Below are positions 21,701-33,107 of a stretch of DNA of 64,000 nt, one piece after another. Made by a program: the position numbers and the translations under genes. The DNA is taken from assembly GCA_023078685.1 (NCBI GenBank), contig JALGAS010000001.1, forward strand, positions 3,844,001 to 3,908,000, read 5' to 3'. The notes beneath the pieces were generated by a model that did no database searches, was not told the origin of the DNA, and saw nothing but the letters and a program-made list of their open reading frames with translations. Source of the stretch: Neopestalotiopsis rosae (taxonomy: Eukaryota; Ascomycota; Sordariomycetes; Amphisphaeriales; Sporocadaceae). The first letter of the stretch is position 1. Each line of letters begins with the position of its first letter.

Positions 21701-22514
21701 GTTCCCAGCTGTACGTCACAGCTCGACGCCAATTCCTGTACCGCAATATCCAGGTCATCACATGCATCAGGCTCCCCCGCCACCCATACCGCAAACGCCT
21801 CACTACACGGCTCACCAGCCGCCGCCGCCTCCGCCGCCTCAGACACAAACGCCTGGCTTCAACGGTTTTGCGCCGCCATACAATGCTACTACCCCCGTTC
21901 ATCACCATCAGCAACAACCCCCTCCACCCCATCACCCGCCGCCAATCAACTCCCCCATGATCCAGTACGATCCCAACCAGCGTCTTGCGCCCTCGCCGGC
22001 GCGCTCAGTGTCAGTGATTCCCCCGCCCAACGTGCCCGGCATGCACGCCCAGCCGAACACATACAACCCTCCGAGACCAGTTGAGGTCTACACCATGGAG
22101 GATGCCATCGACGCTCGCATTCCACCAGAGATCCGAGAACAATTCCAGCGTGACGAGCAAGGGCGGGTTCTGTTCTTTACGCAACCACCTCTCAAACGGG
22201 TGCATTCGGGACTATCGAGCGAGAGCGCTGCCCTGGGCCACAGCCTCCGCTACCTTGCCGATCGTGAGCGAGGCATCGAGGAGCGCCGAGCCAAGCGCCG
22301 GGCCCGAGACGAGCAACGCAAAGAAGAGGAAAGCAAGCGACAGAGACAAGATGAGGATGAGGCGCTGGCACAGAAATCGGACATTATTGATGCTGCCAGC
22401 AACACACTGATCAATTGGATGGGCATCATGAATAAGGAGAATGAGCTGCTCAAGGCACAGTATGACGGCTGGAGCGTCAAGGACGCTGAGATCGACAAGT
22501 ATGCCTCGAAATAA
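18794..22514 (+). CDS. RSC chromatin-remodelling subunit Rsc1/Rsc2-like (two bromodomains plus BAH)
   Basis: Four exons: 18794-19738, 19794-20622, 20715-21274, 21519-22514; 1109 aa. The N-terminal ~250 residues are low-complexity and acidic, with a long Asp-Ala repeat. Bromodomain 1 spans about 258-365 ([24 protein letters not shown]). A run of Asp/Glu follows, then bromodomain 2 at about 458-560 ([25 protein letters not shown]). The BAH domain is at about 592-725 ([28 protein letters not shown]). The C-terminal third is Pro/Gln/His-rich, then a basic coiled coil near its end. This architecture defines yeast Rsc1/Rsc2, nucleosome-remodelling RSC subunits that read acetylated histones and bind nucleosomes. 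The last intron uses the acceptor at 21518 because it alone keeps the frame (AN joined to [11 protein letters not shown]); a stronger-looking acceptor at 21360 gives an early stop. Confidence 0.9.
19099..19545 (+). repeat. In-frame Asp-Ala (DA) codon repeat in the RSC-like gene
   Basis: About 450 bp of imperfect 6-bp units of the form GAYGCN encoding Asp-Ala pairs, with occasional Asn, Glu or Val substitutions. The first part uses Asn-Ala pairs and the later part is nearly pure DA. Synonymous codons are mixed, so the repeat is not a fresh pure expansion. It creates a long Ser/Ala antisense frame that I do not regard as a gene. Confidence 0.85.
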
Positions 22515-24053
22515 CGAGGCGGATGAAAGTCTATCATACGCTCAACTCCAAACGGAGAAGCATCGGTTTAGTTTTGCATGGGTTAGGCGTTCTGGGCCAC
22601 AGAGAGCGGAGTACAGGATGTCAAGGATTCTAGGGCCAACGGCCTGACCATGGGGAGAAATTTGTACTCTGCATTGTTTTAATACCAGTCTGCTAAGCAG
22701 TCCGGCCTAGGTTCCATTTTTACATCAGATTCCCATGTCCAAGGACGATACCAGAGGCACCGTGATTCTCATTCTTTCCATCCCAGCGTATTCCTCCATA
22801 TATGATCAGGGTCTCGCACTCATTGAGGTGTCTATCGGCCATGGCTGAAGACCATCTCGCTCCTGATGCCATATTTACATGAAACGATTTAGCTGTTCAG
22901 AGACATTTGCTAAGATAAATACCTAGACTGGGCACCCAGTCACGTTCGAGTCGTGCGTAGCATCTCGACTGATGTGTTTATGCAAAGTTTGAGCGCGCAG
23001 TTTTCTGGCTCCCAGATACCAGAAATAATAAATCATTCACAGAATATATAGTATAACATGTGGGGCGTCTCGATGCGTTTAGATTTTACGTATTAGCGAA
23101 TCTCAGAATCTAGGCTGCTGAATGCTCAGTGCTGGATCGCCAAGTCCACGGGCTGACGGGTCCCTGAAAGTGCCACTGTGGACTCCAGCTGCCTCGAGAC
23201 CCTTGCGCTATAATACACCGCTTACTGCTATCAGCCCAGACGCGTGCGCGGGTGACTACCAAGCGGCAGAATTAGGGGACCTCTGCCCCACCCGCCACCA
23301 ATGGACCCGGTCCCGCTCTAGCTTCACCTATCCAAGGGACCTTCAATGATTCATCCCGAAAGAATCCAACAATCTACACACTATTTATCTACCACAAGCT
23401 TCTTACTTCAACAGCGCCACGGTCATTCTTCTTTTTGGGATCCTGACCCTTTCTTTGTTTTCAGAAGCTCACGCAGCAGAGCACCATAAATCTGCAAACT
23501 CCCCCACCCTCGTTCTTCATTCTGGTCCGGACCCAAATTCAGAGCTATCACTGACTAGAATCGCCACTCCATACCCTCTCTTCCGCTTCAACATAGCGAT
23601 CTTGAACTCGTGGAGCAATACCGGCGACTATGAGTTGTCGCAACTGCTGTCGCCCTTCTTATCGTTTGGGGAGGCTGAGCGGATGGTAGCAGCTGATGAT
23701 TACTTCAATCTCTTCTACATCAAGGTAAGCTAGTCAGCTGTTCTTACACCCGCACTCTCGTTTCGATCCTCCTGCCTGCAACATTCACTCGAGGCTCTCA
23801 ATTTCTTGATGTTGCACTTCGATCCATGCAAATCGTTCTTGTTGTGTAAATTTGGGGCTTTTTGTTTCCGTCAAGCTCGCTGCCCCCTACATACCTCGGC
23901 TCTCCTTCAAAAGTCATCATCCGTGGGTGATCCCACTCACCCCAAGCACTCGCTAACGTTCGGACCGATACAATCAGACAATAAAAGACGTTATATTTGC
24001 ATTCACATCATCGATTTTCTCCTTGCCGCCCGTTGGCGGCCTAGTCGTACAGG
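22515..24053. other. Intergenic region and long 5' leader of the NYN-domain gene
   Basis: 1.5 kb. The first ~800 bp are the RSC gene 3' end and non-coding sequence. From about 23340 it appears to be the leader of the next gene. A leader intron is likely: GTAAGC donor at 23725, branch site GCTAAC at about 23952, CAG acceptor at 23977 (another acceptor at 24052, one base before the ATG, is possible). An upstream ATG lies at 23683. Confidence 0.5.
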
Positions 24054-26402
24054 ATGAGTCCTGGCTACGCGCCTCACTTTGTGCCGTCCATCCAGACGTC
24101 TCCGTCGGTATTCGATGATACTCAATCCTACACCTCTGAGGCTACTTCGCCAGACGACTCACTCGGCTCTGGCGAAGACTCCAAGTTCAGCACGACAAGT
24201 TTCACTCGACAAGACAAGCGCTCACTCGTGACAAAGTGCCAACCAACTCACGGAACTATGCTTGCGTCCAACGATGTTGAGCCCAGACTAGGCTTCGGCA
24301 AGCTCGACATTAACTCCATTGTCAATTATGGCATGCGCCCAAAGACTCCCGATGTGACCGGTTCCTCGACCCCGACCCCGACCTATGCCCGAATGCGCCT
24401 CGCTACGCCTCCGCATACCCCGGAACCAAGACAACTTGGCTTGTCAGCAGGACTCGACCATGCGGTAGCACTGGCAGACTTGGTCGTTACAAAGACTATA
24501 TCAAATCCATTCTCTGCCGAACAAGAAGAGATCCCCAGGGCGCATGGGCGCTCATCGAATACTTATGCTTCCGACATCGTGCAATCATCACGTCGTAAAT
24601 TTCCAGCTCCAGGCCTGGACAGTGTCAAGAAGGATACTCCTGGTAAAATTTCACCCGATGTTTCCACCGGTGGCAAACGTCATGCAGAAAGTACAAGTAT
24701 TTCGAGAGCGCGCTCTAATGAGGGCTATGCGCACCTTTCCGAAGTTCCCTTGTACCAGTCGCCTCGAGCGACGACTGGATTTGCGGGGCAAAATGCATCT
24801 GACATTGTTATTTGTGCAAAGGACGCTACAGCAACTGTCGAATGTCAGTCAACGGGCCATAATGAGTCAGCAGATGGGCGAAAATTCGTCGCCTGTGCCT
24901 CTTTCGAGGATAAAAACGACCGTTATGACACAACGAGAAGCGCAATGAGAAGCGCTCAGAAGCCTCAGACAGTCACAGATGTTGAGGAGAACCGTTACTT
25001 GGACATTCTGCGAGCAGCCGTTTTATATACGTCTGGATCAGATAATCATGAAGGCTCTAGAATGCACAAATATGCGGAAATGAGACCTGCCACCCCCAAA
25101 GTCCAGTCATTAGCCACCGGAACCATCGCTATCACTCCAAACAAGTCTGCAAAGGGCTTACACACCAAAACAGAACAGGGAGCGCAATCTTGGTTCAGTT
25201 GTGAGGAGACTGCAAGTCTCCCCTCTACTCCCAAAGGCTTATCCCGAGCTCGAAGAGAAGATATTTTAGCTTCTCTGAATGACATTTGTACGAATTCATT
25301 ACCGACCACAAGTGAAACCAAGGCTGACCCACGGGATCAACCTGCTTTCTCAACGGTCACAGTTTCTACTCGAAACACCGGAATACACATCAAGGGCGAG
25401 ATTGAGCCCGATGAGGATGACGAAATTGGTGGTTGTTCAGTTTTCACTTCGACATTGCTTCTACCAGCTCGGCCCCTTGAGGTACCCATGACCTCTTTCT
25501 CACGAAAGGTGCCCTCACTGGCTGAGCAGCAAATTCAGGACGTGTTTCGGGCTCAAGTCCAGCAAGCCGCGACTTTTGGTGCACAATTTCAGCAATTTCA
25601 GCCCATATGTAATCTCACAAAGGAACAGAAGTTCGACAACCTCTTGACCAAGATACAAAGCAAGAACTTGTTTGCCCATTCCTCTGCGGATGGGACAGCT
25701 CGAGAGGTGCACAGTTTCGTGGACATGTCCAACATTTTTATCGGCTTCCAGGATACTGCGAAGACCAACCAAGGGCTCCCATCGTCTGCTCGCGTCACAT
25801 TCTCGCCTTTTAGTTTTGAGCATTTGGCGTTTGTGCTTGAAAGAGGTCGAAAGACCGTCAAGCGCAGACTTGCTGGGTCAGTGCGCCAAGCACACCAGAT
25901 GAATAATCTGCCAACCCATATAGTGGAAGCCCAGGACTACGGATACGAGTGCAAGATCCTTCATCAGGTTGTCAAACTGGATCTGTCCCAGCCAGTGTTG
26001 GGCAGCCCTTATACGAGTGGCGATGAGTCACGATCTGGCATCTTGTGCCCCCGCACCAAGCTGGGAGAGCAAGGTGTTGACGAGGCTTTGCACTTGTCCA
26101 TGCAAGACAGCATTCTGGATGCGCACGGCGAACCTGGAATCATGGTTCTAGGAACTGGCGATGCCAAGCCAGCCGAATATTCTGATGGCTTTGCGCACTA
26201 TGCTATCAAAGCTCTGAAGCATGGTTGGCAAGTTGAAGTGGTTTCGTGGCGTAAATGCCTGTCGAGCGAGTGGAAGAAATCGCCATTCAAGGACAGGTAT
26301 GCTGAACAGTTCCGAATCATCGTCCTGGATGATTTCTTTGATGAAATTCACGCAACCTGGAGCGTCGGCGGTATTGGCTCGAGCCTAGATGCCACGAGGT
26401 AA
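24054..26402 (+). CDS. NYN/PIN-like nuclease-domain protein
   Basis: One exon of 782 codons from the ATG at 24054. Residues 1-530 are low-complexity, Ser/Thr/Pro-rich and probably disordered, with a short motif KLDINSIVNYGMRPKTP. The C-terminal ~230 residues form an NYN domain, a PIN-like RNase fold. It opens with HSFVDMSNIFIGF (first acidic metal ligand), continues with GVDEALHLSMQDSIL (second acidic site) and VLGTGDAKPAEYSDGF (third). It closes with WQVEVVSWRKCLSSEWKK. NYN proteins include LOTUS-linked RNases; fungal members of this layout are uncharacterised. The gene ends at a TAA that is itself part of a perfect donor (AG|GTAAGC at 26399), so a further 3' exon cannot be excluded. Confidence 0.78.
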   Translation: MSPGYAPHFVPSIQTSPSVFDDTQSYTSEATSPDDSLGSGEDSKFSTTSFTRQDKRSLVTKCQPTHGTMLASNDVEPRLGFGKLDINSIVNYGMRPKTPDVTGSSTPTPTYARMRLATPPHTPEPRQLGLSAGLDHAVALADLVVTKTISNPFSAEQEEIPRAHGRSSNTYASDIVQSSRRKFPAPGLDSVKKDTPGKISPDVSTGGKRHAESTSISRARSNEGYAHLSEVPLYQSPRATTGFAGQNASDIVICAKDATATVECQSTGHNESADGRKFVACASFEDKNDRYDTTRSAMRSAQKPQTVTDVEENRYLDILRAAVLYTSGSDNHEGSRMHKYAEMRPATPKVQSLATGTIAITPNKSAKGLHTKTEQGAQSWFSCEETASLPSTPKGLSRARREDILASLNDICTNSLPTTSETKADPRDQPAFSTVTVSTRNTGIHIKGEIEPDEDDEIGGCSVFTSTLLLPARPLEVPMTSFSRKVPSLAEQQIQDVFRAQVQQAATFGAQFQQFQPICNLTKEQKFDNLLTKIQSKNLFAHSSADGTAREVHSFVDMSNIFIGFQDTAKTNQGLPSSARVTFSPFSFEHLAFVLERGRKTVKRRLAGSVRQAHQMNNLPTHIVEAQDYGYECKILHQVVKLDLSQPVLGSPYTSGDESRSGILCPRTKLGEQGVDEALHLSMQDSILDAHGEPGIMVLGTGDAKPAEYSDGFAHYAIKALKHGWQVEVVSWRKCLSSEWKKSPFKDRYAEQFRIIVLDDFFDEIHATWSVGGIGSSLDATR

Positions 26403-27820
26403 GCTTTGTGCGCCCCCACAGCACCAACCTAGCCCTTTGTCTCTGGTGGCAATGACTTGGGGCTCAAGATTTGCATAAGTTTGCGATTGCCGTCTGTCAC
26501 GCTTTTCGCCTGATCTTGAAGCAGATCCATCGCAGCCATTACTTGGAACATTGAGCTACGCGTATTCCTCGAGTTCTCTCCGCTATCACAGTCATCGTCT
26601 CGGATCTGGACAAGAAAGGTTGGAGCACGTTGAGAGACTATGGTCAGCCATTTCTCAGCAATTTTGTAAAATCAAATTGAGAGAAGTGGCTGAGTTCCCT
26701 GGCATATACAACAACACTTCATTGGCATAAACAGCATACAGTCTTGGCAGCCCATCCACGCGACAACGATTGGAGATATTGGAAGTACTTTACAAGGGTT
26801 AAAATGGATATACACATAATCGATTGGTGGTAGCTCCGCCTGGGCTTTGAAATACCCCCGTTTCAGTGTAGCACGGAAGACGGGCATGGATTTCTCCAAC
26901 CCTTGTGTAATAAGAGCTGCTGAAGCGCTTCGGCATTTTGAAGCACGGGGAACTGGAGGTCCATTGAGCGAGATATAAGCACGGTCTGTGATGGCCCTTC
27001 TCTCTCCTGGCATGAACTATAGAGGTGGCATTTGTTATACCATTAGCCGTTCGTATGGAAGAGCAGCTATACTAGACACCATCATTGACGTAAGAAGGGA
27101 TAGACAGCGCTTATACCTCGATAATATGTATTATATATCACTAGAGCGTAGGCATGAGACGGAAGCCTAAATTCAGTCGTTGGTAGATGTGATTTGAAGT
27201 GTTCAAAGGGGGAAAAGGAGATGGCAAACGATGGGAAGGATATATCCGTCCAGCTTTGGTCGTGCCTCCCTCTAATGACTCGGTGAAATATATGTGCAAG
27301 GACAAATGGGGTGACAGCTTAAGTTATACAGGGAAGGGGTGAATCAGGGAACATTTTTGAGTAAACAGCTACCTAGGCATGTGCCCGGTTCTCAAGTCGC
27401 ATCTCTAATGTATTGGTATTAAATGCGACAACATTCGGTTACTCTATTCCTCTTCCAATCTCAGTATCGTTGTGTCATTTGTTGGTTGTGTTTCCCCTAC
27501 CTACTCACCACGTTATCTACAAGTTACCTAGAACCCCAGCAACACCTAGCACCCTGCTCAGTCATTTCCATGAGTTACCGTGTCGCTCAAGAGTGCCTAG
27601 GGTATCCATTCTGTGCGTCCTAGCATCTGCCCGTCGCTATCATTATTGTACAACGTTCCCCTGTGTACCAAAGGGGCCAGTGACCACTCAATGACTTTAC
27701 CATTGGTCATTTCTGGAATATCGAGGGATAAAGACTGATCCGAATCCCAGTCAAGAAAGCATACCCAACATTCTTGTCCATGATCATTGCGCCTAGCAGG
27801 GACAGCAGAGAACAGACCAA
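26403..27820. other. Intergenic region between NYN gene and GT25 gene
   Basis: 1.4 kb. A 113-codon minus-strand ORF (26672-27013) has no family I recognise and no splice-linked partner, so I do not call it a gene. Nothing else recognised. Confidence 0.4.
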
Positions 27821-29180
27821 ATGGCTATCCCTCCACTGTTCAAGTTGCTCAACGGGCGCAATCTGCCGCGATATGTCACACTCGGTGCCGTTGCCTTTAT
27901 TGTCGTCGTCATCTTTCTCACTCTAACGGTGCAGTTATCACGTATAGACACATGGCCAACCTCGAAAAGCCAGATTGAGCCGCTCGATTCGGCGCAGTAC
28001 AGCAGCAGCTCGTTGGAGGTACCACTGAACCAAGACAACAGCGGAGACGGAGGGCTATCACCTCCTGCCGACACTAAATGTCTCATCAACGAGACTCTGG
28101 GCTTCTCCAAAGTACTCGTTGTCGGCCTACCTGAACGAAGCGACAAGCGTGACGCCATGGTGCTCACGAGCTCCTTGACTGGCTTCCATGTTGAGTGGGT
28201 GGATGGCGTGCGAGGAGAGGCTGTCGTAGACAAGGCGTTGCCTTTTGGTGTCGACAGGAAGAAGCTGTGGGAAAATAATCTGGGTAGTTGGCGAGGACAC
28301 ATGAATGCAGTACGAAGGTAAGAACGGCAACCAACCACGCTGGCGTCTAATCAGTAGACACGTCTACCGGCTTGTCTGCCTGCCTAACGTCTTCTGCTGA
28401 CTCGAGCTCAGGATCGTCGATGAGGGCTTGGAGTCCGCCCTAATCATGGAGGACGACATGGACTGGGATGTGGGCGTAAAAGCACAGCTCGGGCAAGTAG
28501 CCCAAGGCGTTCAGCAACTACTGGGCACTAGTACCTCTCCTTCGCATTCGACGTCGCCTTATGGTGATGAATGGGATGTCTTATGGCTGGGACATTGCGG
28601 CGAGGTCTTCCCAGAGATGCTGGACGAGAATCAGAGGAAACCCGCTGACGACGCCAGCCTCGTGTACATGCAGCGCAAGTTCGTGATTGAGAACGACACC
28701 ACCGTGCCCCCACGCGATCACCTGACAGGCCTGGTAGACTTCGAGCATTATCCAGAGCACACGCGCTGGGTTCATATCACGGGAGCTCCCATCTGTACTT
28801 TTGCCTATGCTCTATCTCGAAGGGGCGCGAAAAAGGTACTCTTCGACCTCTCAGTTGACCATCTCATGGGGCCCTTTGATAACTCGCTTGCGGGCTTGTG
28901 CCGACGCGCCGTCTCGGTCGCAGGTGTGAGCAAAGATGCCCTCACGGCTGGAGACAGCGGCCTCAATGCCAAGTGCATCAGTGTGACTCCGCCTCTATTT
29001 TTTCATCACAAGGCCAAAGGCAATCTTGCCGGCGATAGCGATATTCAGACCATAGCTGATGGTGCAATTCGTCAGAAAGGCTCTACGGAGAATATTGTGT
29101 GGAGTGCCAGAGACAATATCAAAAACATGATAATGGGCATACCGGTGCAGAGTCAATTCATCAAGAACTCAGGCGAATGA
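27821..29180 (+). CDS. Glycosyltransferase family 25 type II membrane protein
   Basis: Two exons, 27821-28317 and 28412-29180, joined in phase 2 within an Arg codon; 421 aa. Residues 1-17 are cytosolic and 18-38 a transmembrane anchor (GAVAFIVVVIFLTLTVQL), followed by a luminal stem. The catalytic domain begins near VLVVGLPERSDKRDAMVL, the usual family start in which a strand is followed by a conserved Arg. It contains GEAVVDKALPFG, SWRGHMNAVRR, then ALIMEDDMDWD, the acidic metal/nucleotide-sugar motif after the hydrophobic strand. The fold is that of bacterial LPS galactosyltransferases and animal collagen galactosyltransferases. Fungal members are common but their substrate is not known. 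A Golgi location is inferred from the anchor. Confidence 0.85.
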
Positions 29181-29729
29181 GTCCTGGCAAATCTCTAGAG
29201 AATGACCAGGGAGGGTAAAGACACTGTAGTTGCTCGCGAATCAAATTGAATCGAATAGAATTGCAATGTATGCCAGAGGAGGTAAGCTCAACCTGTTACA
29301 TAACGAAAAAGGAATGACAAAAATGTTGACGATGCGTCTCGGCGGCGGCTATGACATTTCAACTCAACTGAAGTTTTCTTCCCTCGTAAAGAAACAAAGA
29401 AGAGAATTTCAAAGCATGTTCCAGAAAACCAATTGCGTCCCCTCAATCTCACCACGGTCCTCCAAGCATCAACGTCGTCATGAATAGTCTTCGTTTTCTC
29501 GTCATGGAGAACAAGAGCAAATCTTGCCGGCTTCGTCCCATTCACCTCCTCCCTGCTCTCTGCGTCAAGGGATCGTGATCCAGCTGTTCGATCCCAACTC
29601 CGTGGACTCCGGGTATTCAAGAAATAATCCTCAAAAAATTCGAATGGAAAAAGAAATGTATAAAGAAGGAGGAGAAGAAGTTTAGTAAACAATAAAATAA
29701 CAGAAAAGATAGATTCACACAAAGTCCAC
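29181..29729. other. Convergent intergenic region (GT25 and GH17 3' ends)
   Basis: 549 bp between two stop codons; the sequence next to the GH17 gene is A/G-rich on the plus strand (T/C-rich 3' UTR on the minus strand). No further feature. Confidence 0.5.
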
Positions 29730-31146
29730 TTATTGGTCAGTAGCAGAATACCGACCGCCCATTCCCCAAAACTGCTCAGCCATGAACGTGGCGGGCGCCG
29801 CCTTCTTCCACAGATCATTGAAGGCGGTAAAGAAGATACAGTCGCCGGGATTGCTCGTAAAGGAGCCCCTGATGGACGAGAGGGCCTGTTTCTGGGTAGC
29901 CGTGCCCGGGACAGCAGCGCCGTTGGCCTCGCCCTGCCAGGGCCAGCCTGTCTCGGTCACGACGATGCGCTTTCCCGAGTCGGCCATCTTGCTGCGGATT
30001 CGCTCAAGTTGCGTCGTCACAAAGGGGCCGGCCTGGTCGGCGCCCGTGTTGGGGTCGAAGAAGGGGTGGACGTTGACGGCGCAGTAGTCTGACTCGTCAC
30101 AGAGCTCAGGGTGGTTAATTGCTGCCACAAAAGTATCGACGGTGACGACAGGCCCTTGGTACCCGAGCCCCTTTAATGCGGTTCGGGCTTGCTGGACAGC
30201 CGCAATGACTTGGGCCGGGCTCTTGGCACCATTGTTGACGAGCTCGTTGCCGACGCTGACCGTGTCAACGATACTCCAGTCGTTGTTGACCCCGGCGGCC
30301 ATGGTGCTCACAGCCGAGTCCACCGCGTCAATATCAAAGATGCCGAGGAATAGCTTATTGCCGTACTTCTTGGCCGCGGCATAGGCAGAGGCAACCTGGT
30401 CGCAATCCACGCCGTAGAGACGGATCACGCCGTGGTCGGAGCTAAACACAGCAAAGTCTGCATCAACTTGAGACGCCGTCTTGCAAGCACCCGTGCCCGT
30501 GTACGGAGAGTAGGTCACGCCGTGCAGGGTACTGCCGCTGCCATCCGTGGAGGAATCTGGAACAGTGGTCGAGGACGAGCCTCCTTTTGACGACGACGAC
30601 GACACTGGATAAGCTGCTGACACAGCGGGAACTGCTGGGGCGCTCTGGGCCACTGGGGTAGAAGTATCCTTGGCGGCCGCTCCCCCTGCCAGGCCTGTAG
30701 CAGCTACGACCGCTGTGACAGCTGGCGACCCGAGAGGTGCAGAGAGCGATGAGACTCCATGGAGAGACGACGTGGCTGTGGGTACATGGACAACGGTTTC
30801 GGTTGCGGTGTAAACAGGGTTACCAAATTGATCAAGATAGACGACCACCTCTGCCTGCTCGGTAGGCGAGGCAATTGAGGCATCGGTCACGGTCAGCCTG
30901 TCACTCTTGGGAATAAAGGCCCTGCGATGGACATGTCGCTGTTGCACGGTACGTCGTTCTGCATTGCCGTTAGTCATAGTCCCACCATGGGTGGCGATTG
31001 AGTCGGCGATTGAGTCATCTTTCAACAATACAGAGAGAGACAGAGAGAGATAGAGAGACAGAATATGTCCAGAGCAACTTACCAAGCTCGGCGGCTGTAA
31101 GCTGAAGCAGCAGAAGAGCCGCAAGCGAAGACGATAAGGCTCTCAT
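29730..31146 (-). CDS. GH17 cell-wall glucan hydrolase/transglycosidase (Scw4/Scw10/MP65-like)
   Basis: Two exons, 31146-31083 and 30958-29730, separated by a 124-bp pyrimidine-rich intron (phase 1); 430 aa. Exon 1 encodes the signal peptide MRALSSSLAALLLLQLTAAE. A Kex2-like dibasic region follows (QQRHVHRRAF), then a Ser/Ala/Thr-rich linker. The C-terminal catalytic domain begins GVTYSPYTGTGACK. The likely acid/base is Glu about 260 in SVGNE, and the nucleophile is Glu about 357 in VTETGWPW. Family members are secreted beta-1,3-glucan hydrolases or transglycosidases retained in the wall, such as Scw4/Scw10 of yeast and MP65 of Candida, which remodel the polymer that FKS1 makes. No GPI signal is present at the C-terminus. 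The long leader is CT-rich. Confidence 0.92.
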
Positions 31147-33107
31147 GGTGTGATGTGAGGGATGTTTCCTTTGCCTTCTGTGATTTGATCCAAGGTTTCA
31201 AGACTTGTCTGTTTCTTTTTTATCTTCTCAAACTCTCAAGTAACAGGGGTGACTTTCTGTTCAAGTAAACGAATGTTGATAAGCCAACTTCCACGAGGCA
31301 ATTCGGCCAGGGAATGCCAGCGGTCTGTGGCTAGAGATAGGACTAAAGATCAGCCAAACGAACAAGAGGAACAAAAAGACGATGGCAGCAACAAGGAGCG
31401 CATTCAAGGAAAGTTAGACGTCCATGGTTTCCCGAGTCTAGAACAGCGCAAGAAATACAGAGGGAGAGAAGAGAAATAGAGGGGAAATGAAGAGGGTGAC
31501 AGAAAGGCCGACAAAGGAAGAATTGAGCATTGTCGAGGTGGCGCGCGCTTTGTGTAGAGGAATGACCATGCGGCGGCCGTGGCAGCTTCGGCAATTGCCA
31601 GATGAATTAGATGCTGATTATTGAGTGACGGAATGTGTGTCCTCCCTTCGCAAGTAAATAGCCAAGATTGCCTCGGCGTGGGACTCAAGGAATGGTGGGC
31701 TGACTTGGGAGGCGTTGTCATTTAAGCTGGTGAGACACATCACTGTTCTGTCTGTCTACCTTCGTCCTTGTCCAGGGAGGGATGGAGAGAGGGTAGGAAC
31801 GTGCGAGAAGACCTTTACTAAAAAGTGAATGGCATGAACCTACATCTTTTTCTTGCTTTCCTGGAACGAGCTGTATTGGTGGGATCAAGTATAGCGAGAG
31901 AACTGTGTTTATCATGAAGCCCGAAAGACAGCGACAGGATGGAGCCAAGAGGAAGTGGACGATGGATATATTCTCTGTATTGATGTTTCGGTGCCATAAG
32001 AGAGGGGACAGAAATGTGCGAAAGTCTCGGCGTGCCAGAAGATACAGACGGTCCTCGGGCGCTGTATGAATGGGGGTGTAGAGGCAGATAAAGATGAGCG
32101 GCCAGATGAAATGGATTGGTTGTAACTCGGTCTTTTTCTCCTCGCTCCCTGGCTATCAGCAAAAGCTCGACGAATTATGGAAGCACCGGGAGTCGACTAT
32201 GACAATCTCGTCAAACAGTAAACCGGAATGGGGTGACGTCGACAGTAATTGAATAATGTAGCCCAGAGTCCATGGAGCTGCATGGGCTCTACTGGATGGG
32301 CTGGGTGTTATAGCTGCGCATGCATGCCCAACAAGGAAACTGTCATTTTAAGGTTATTCATATCCCAAGCAGCGCCGACGACTACTCTCTCACCGGCTTA
32401 TGTACGTCGTGCGCTTGAGAGGAGGCCGAGAGGGAGATGGGGGGAGTATATCTCATGTCCCCAATGACCGGGACTTTGTAGTCCACTCTTGTCCAGTTCA
32501 GTCCGGTCCGTCAATTGTTTGTTTGCTTGCTTGCTTGTGTATCCGAGAGTTTCTTGCTGCGCAGAGCGCACAGAAAGATAGCTGTACAGACAGCTCTAGG
32601 CGTGCCTATCTGTCTAACTGTCATGTGAGTGAGTATTGGATGACACAAGCTCCATCAATGGACCAGCGTCATCTCCACCACCAGGATAGGGCGAGCCAAT
32701 GTTCATGAGCATCGCCAGGTATCCACCCAAGATGAGATGGTGTCTTGTTCAAATCTCTCTATTCAATTAGATATTATTATAATGTATCAGGAGTCGGCGG
32801 TCGTCTTTGCGTAACCCAACTGCTTCGCCGTTCTATTTCCGTGACCTGCATAATCATGATGCCGCGCACATACACTTTGGTTCGTCCATAAATTCTTCTA
32901 GTCGTATAATCAATTCTCGCACCCTCAATTGATTGATTCAGCGATTGCTTCGCATTCCGGCCGAGGAAGCAGTACTGACTGTTGTTATTGTTGTGTAGGT
33001 AGGTAATGTAGTCAGTCGGTGGTCGGTCGCCATAGTTCAATGCCGCCGCCGCATATCCTTGTAACCTGATCCAACGGTGAGCAGCCAGCCAGCCCCCTTC
33101 AGGACTA
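31147..33107. other. Long upstream region of the GH17 gene
   Basis: About 2 kb between the GH17 start and the LCB1 stop, both on the minus strand. The part next to GH17 (31147-32160) is pyrimidine-rich on the minus strand and is probably promoter and leader. Short repeats such as GCTT units occur near 32520. The part next to LCB1 is its 3' end. No gene found. Confidence 0.45.
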
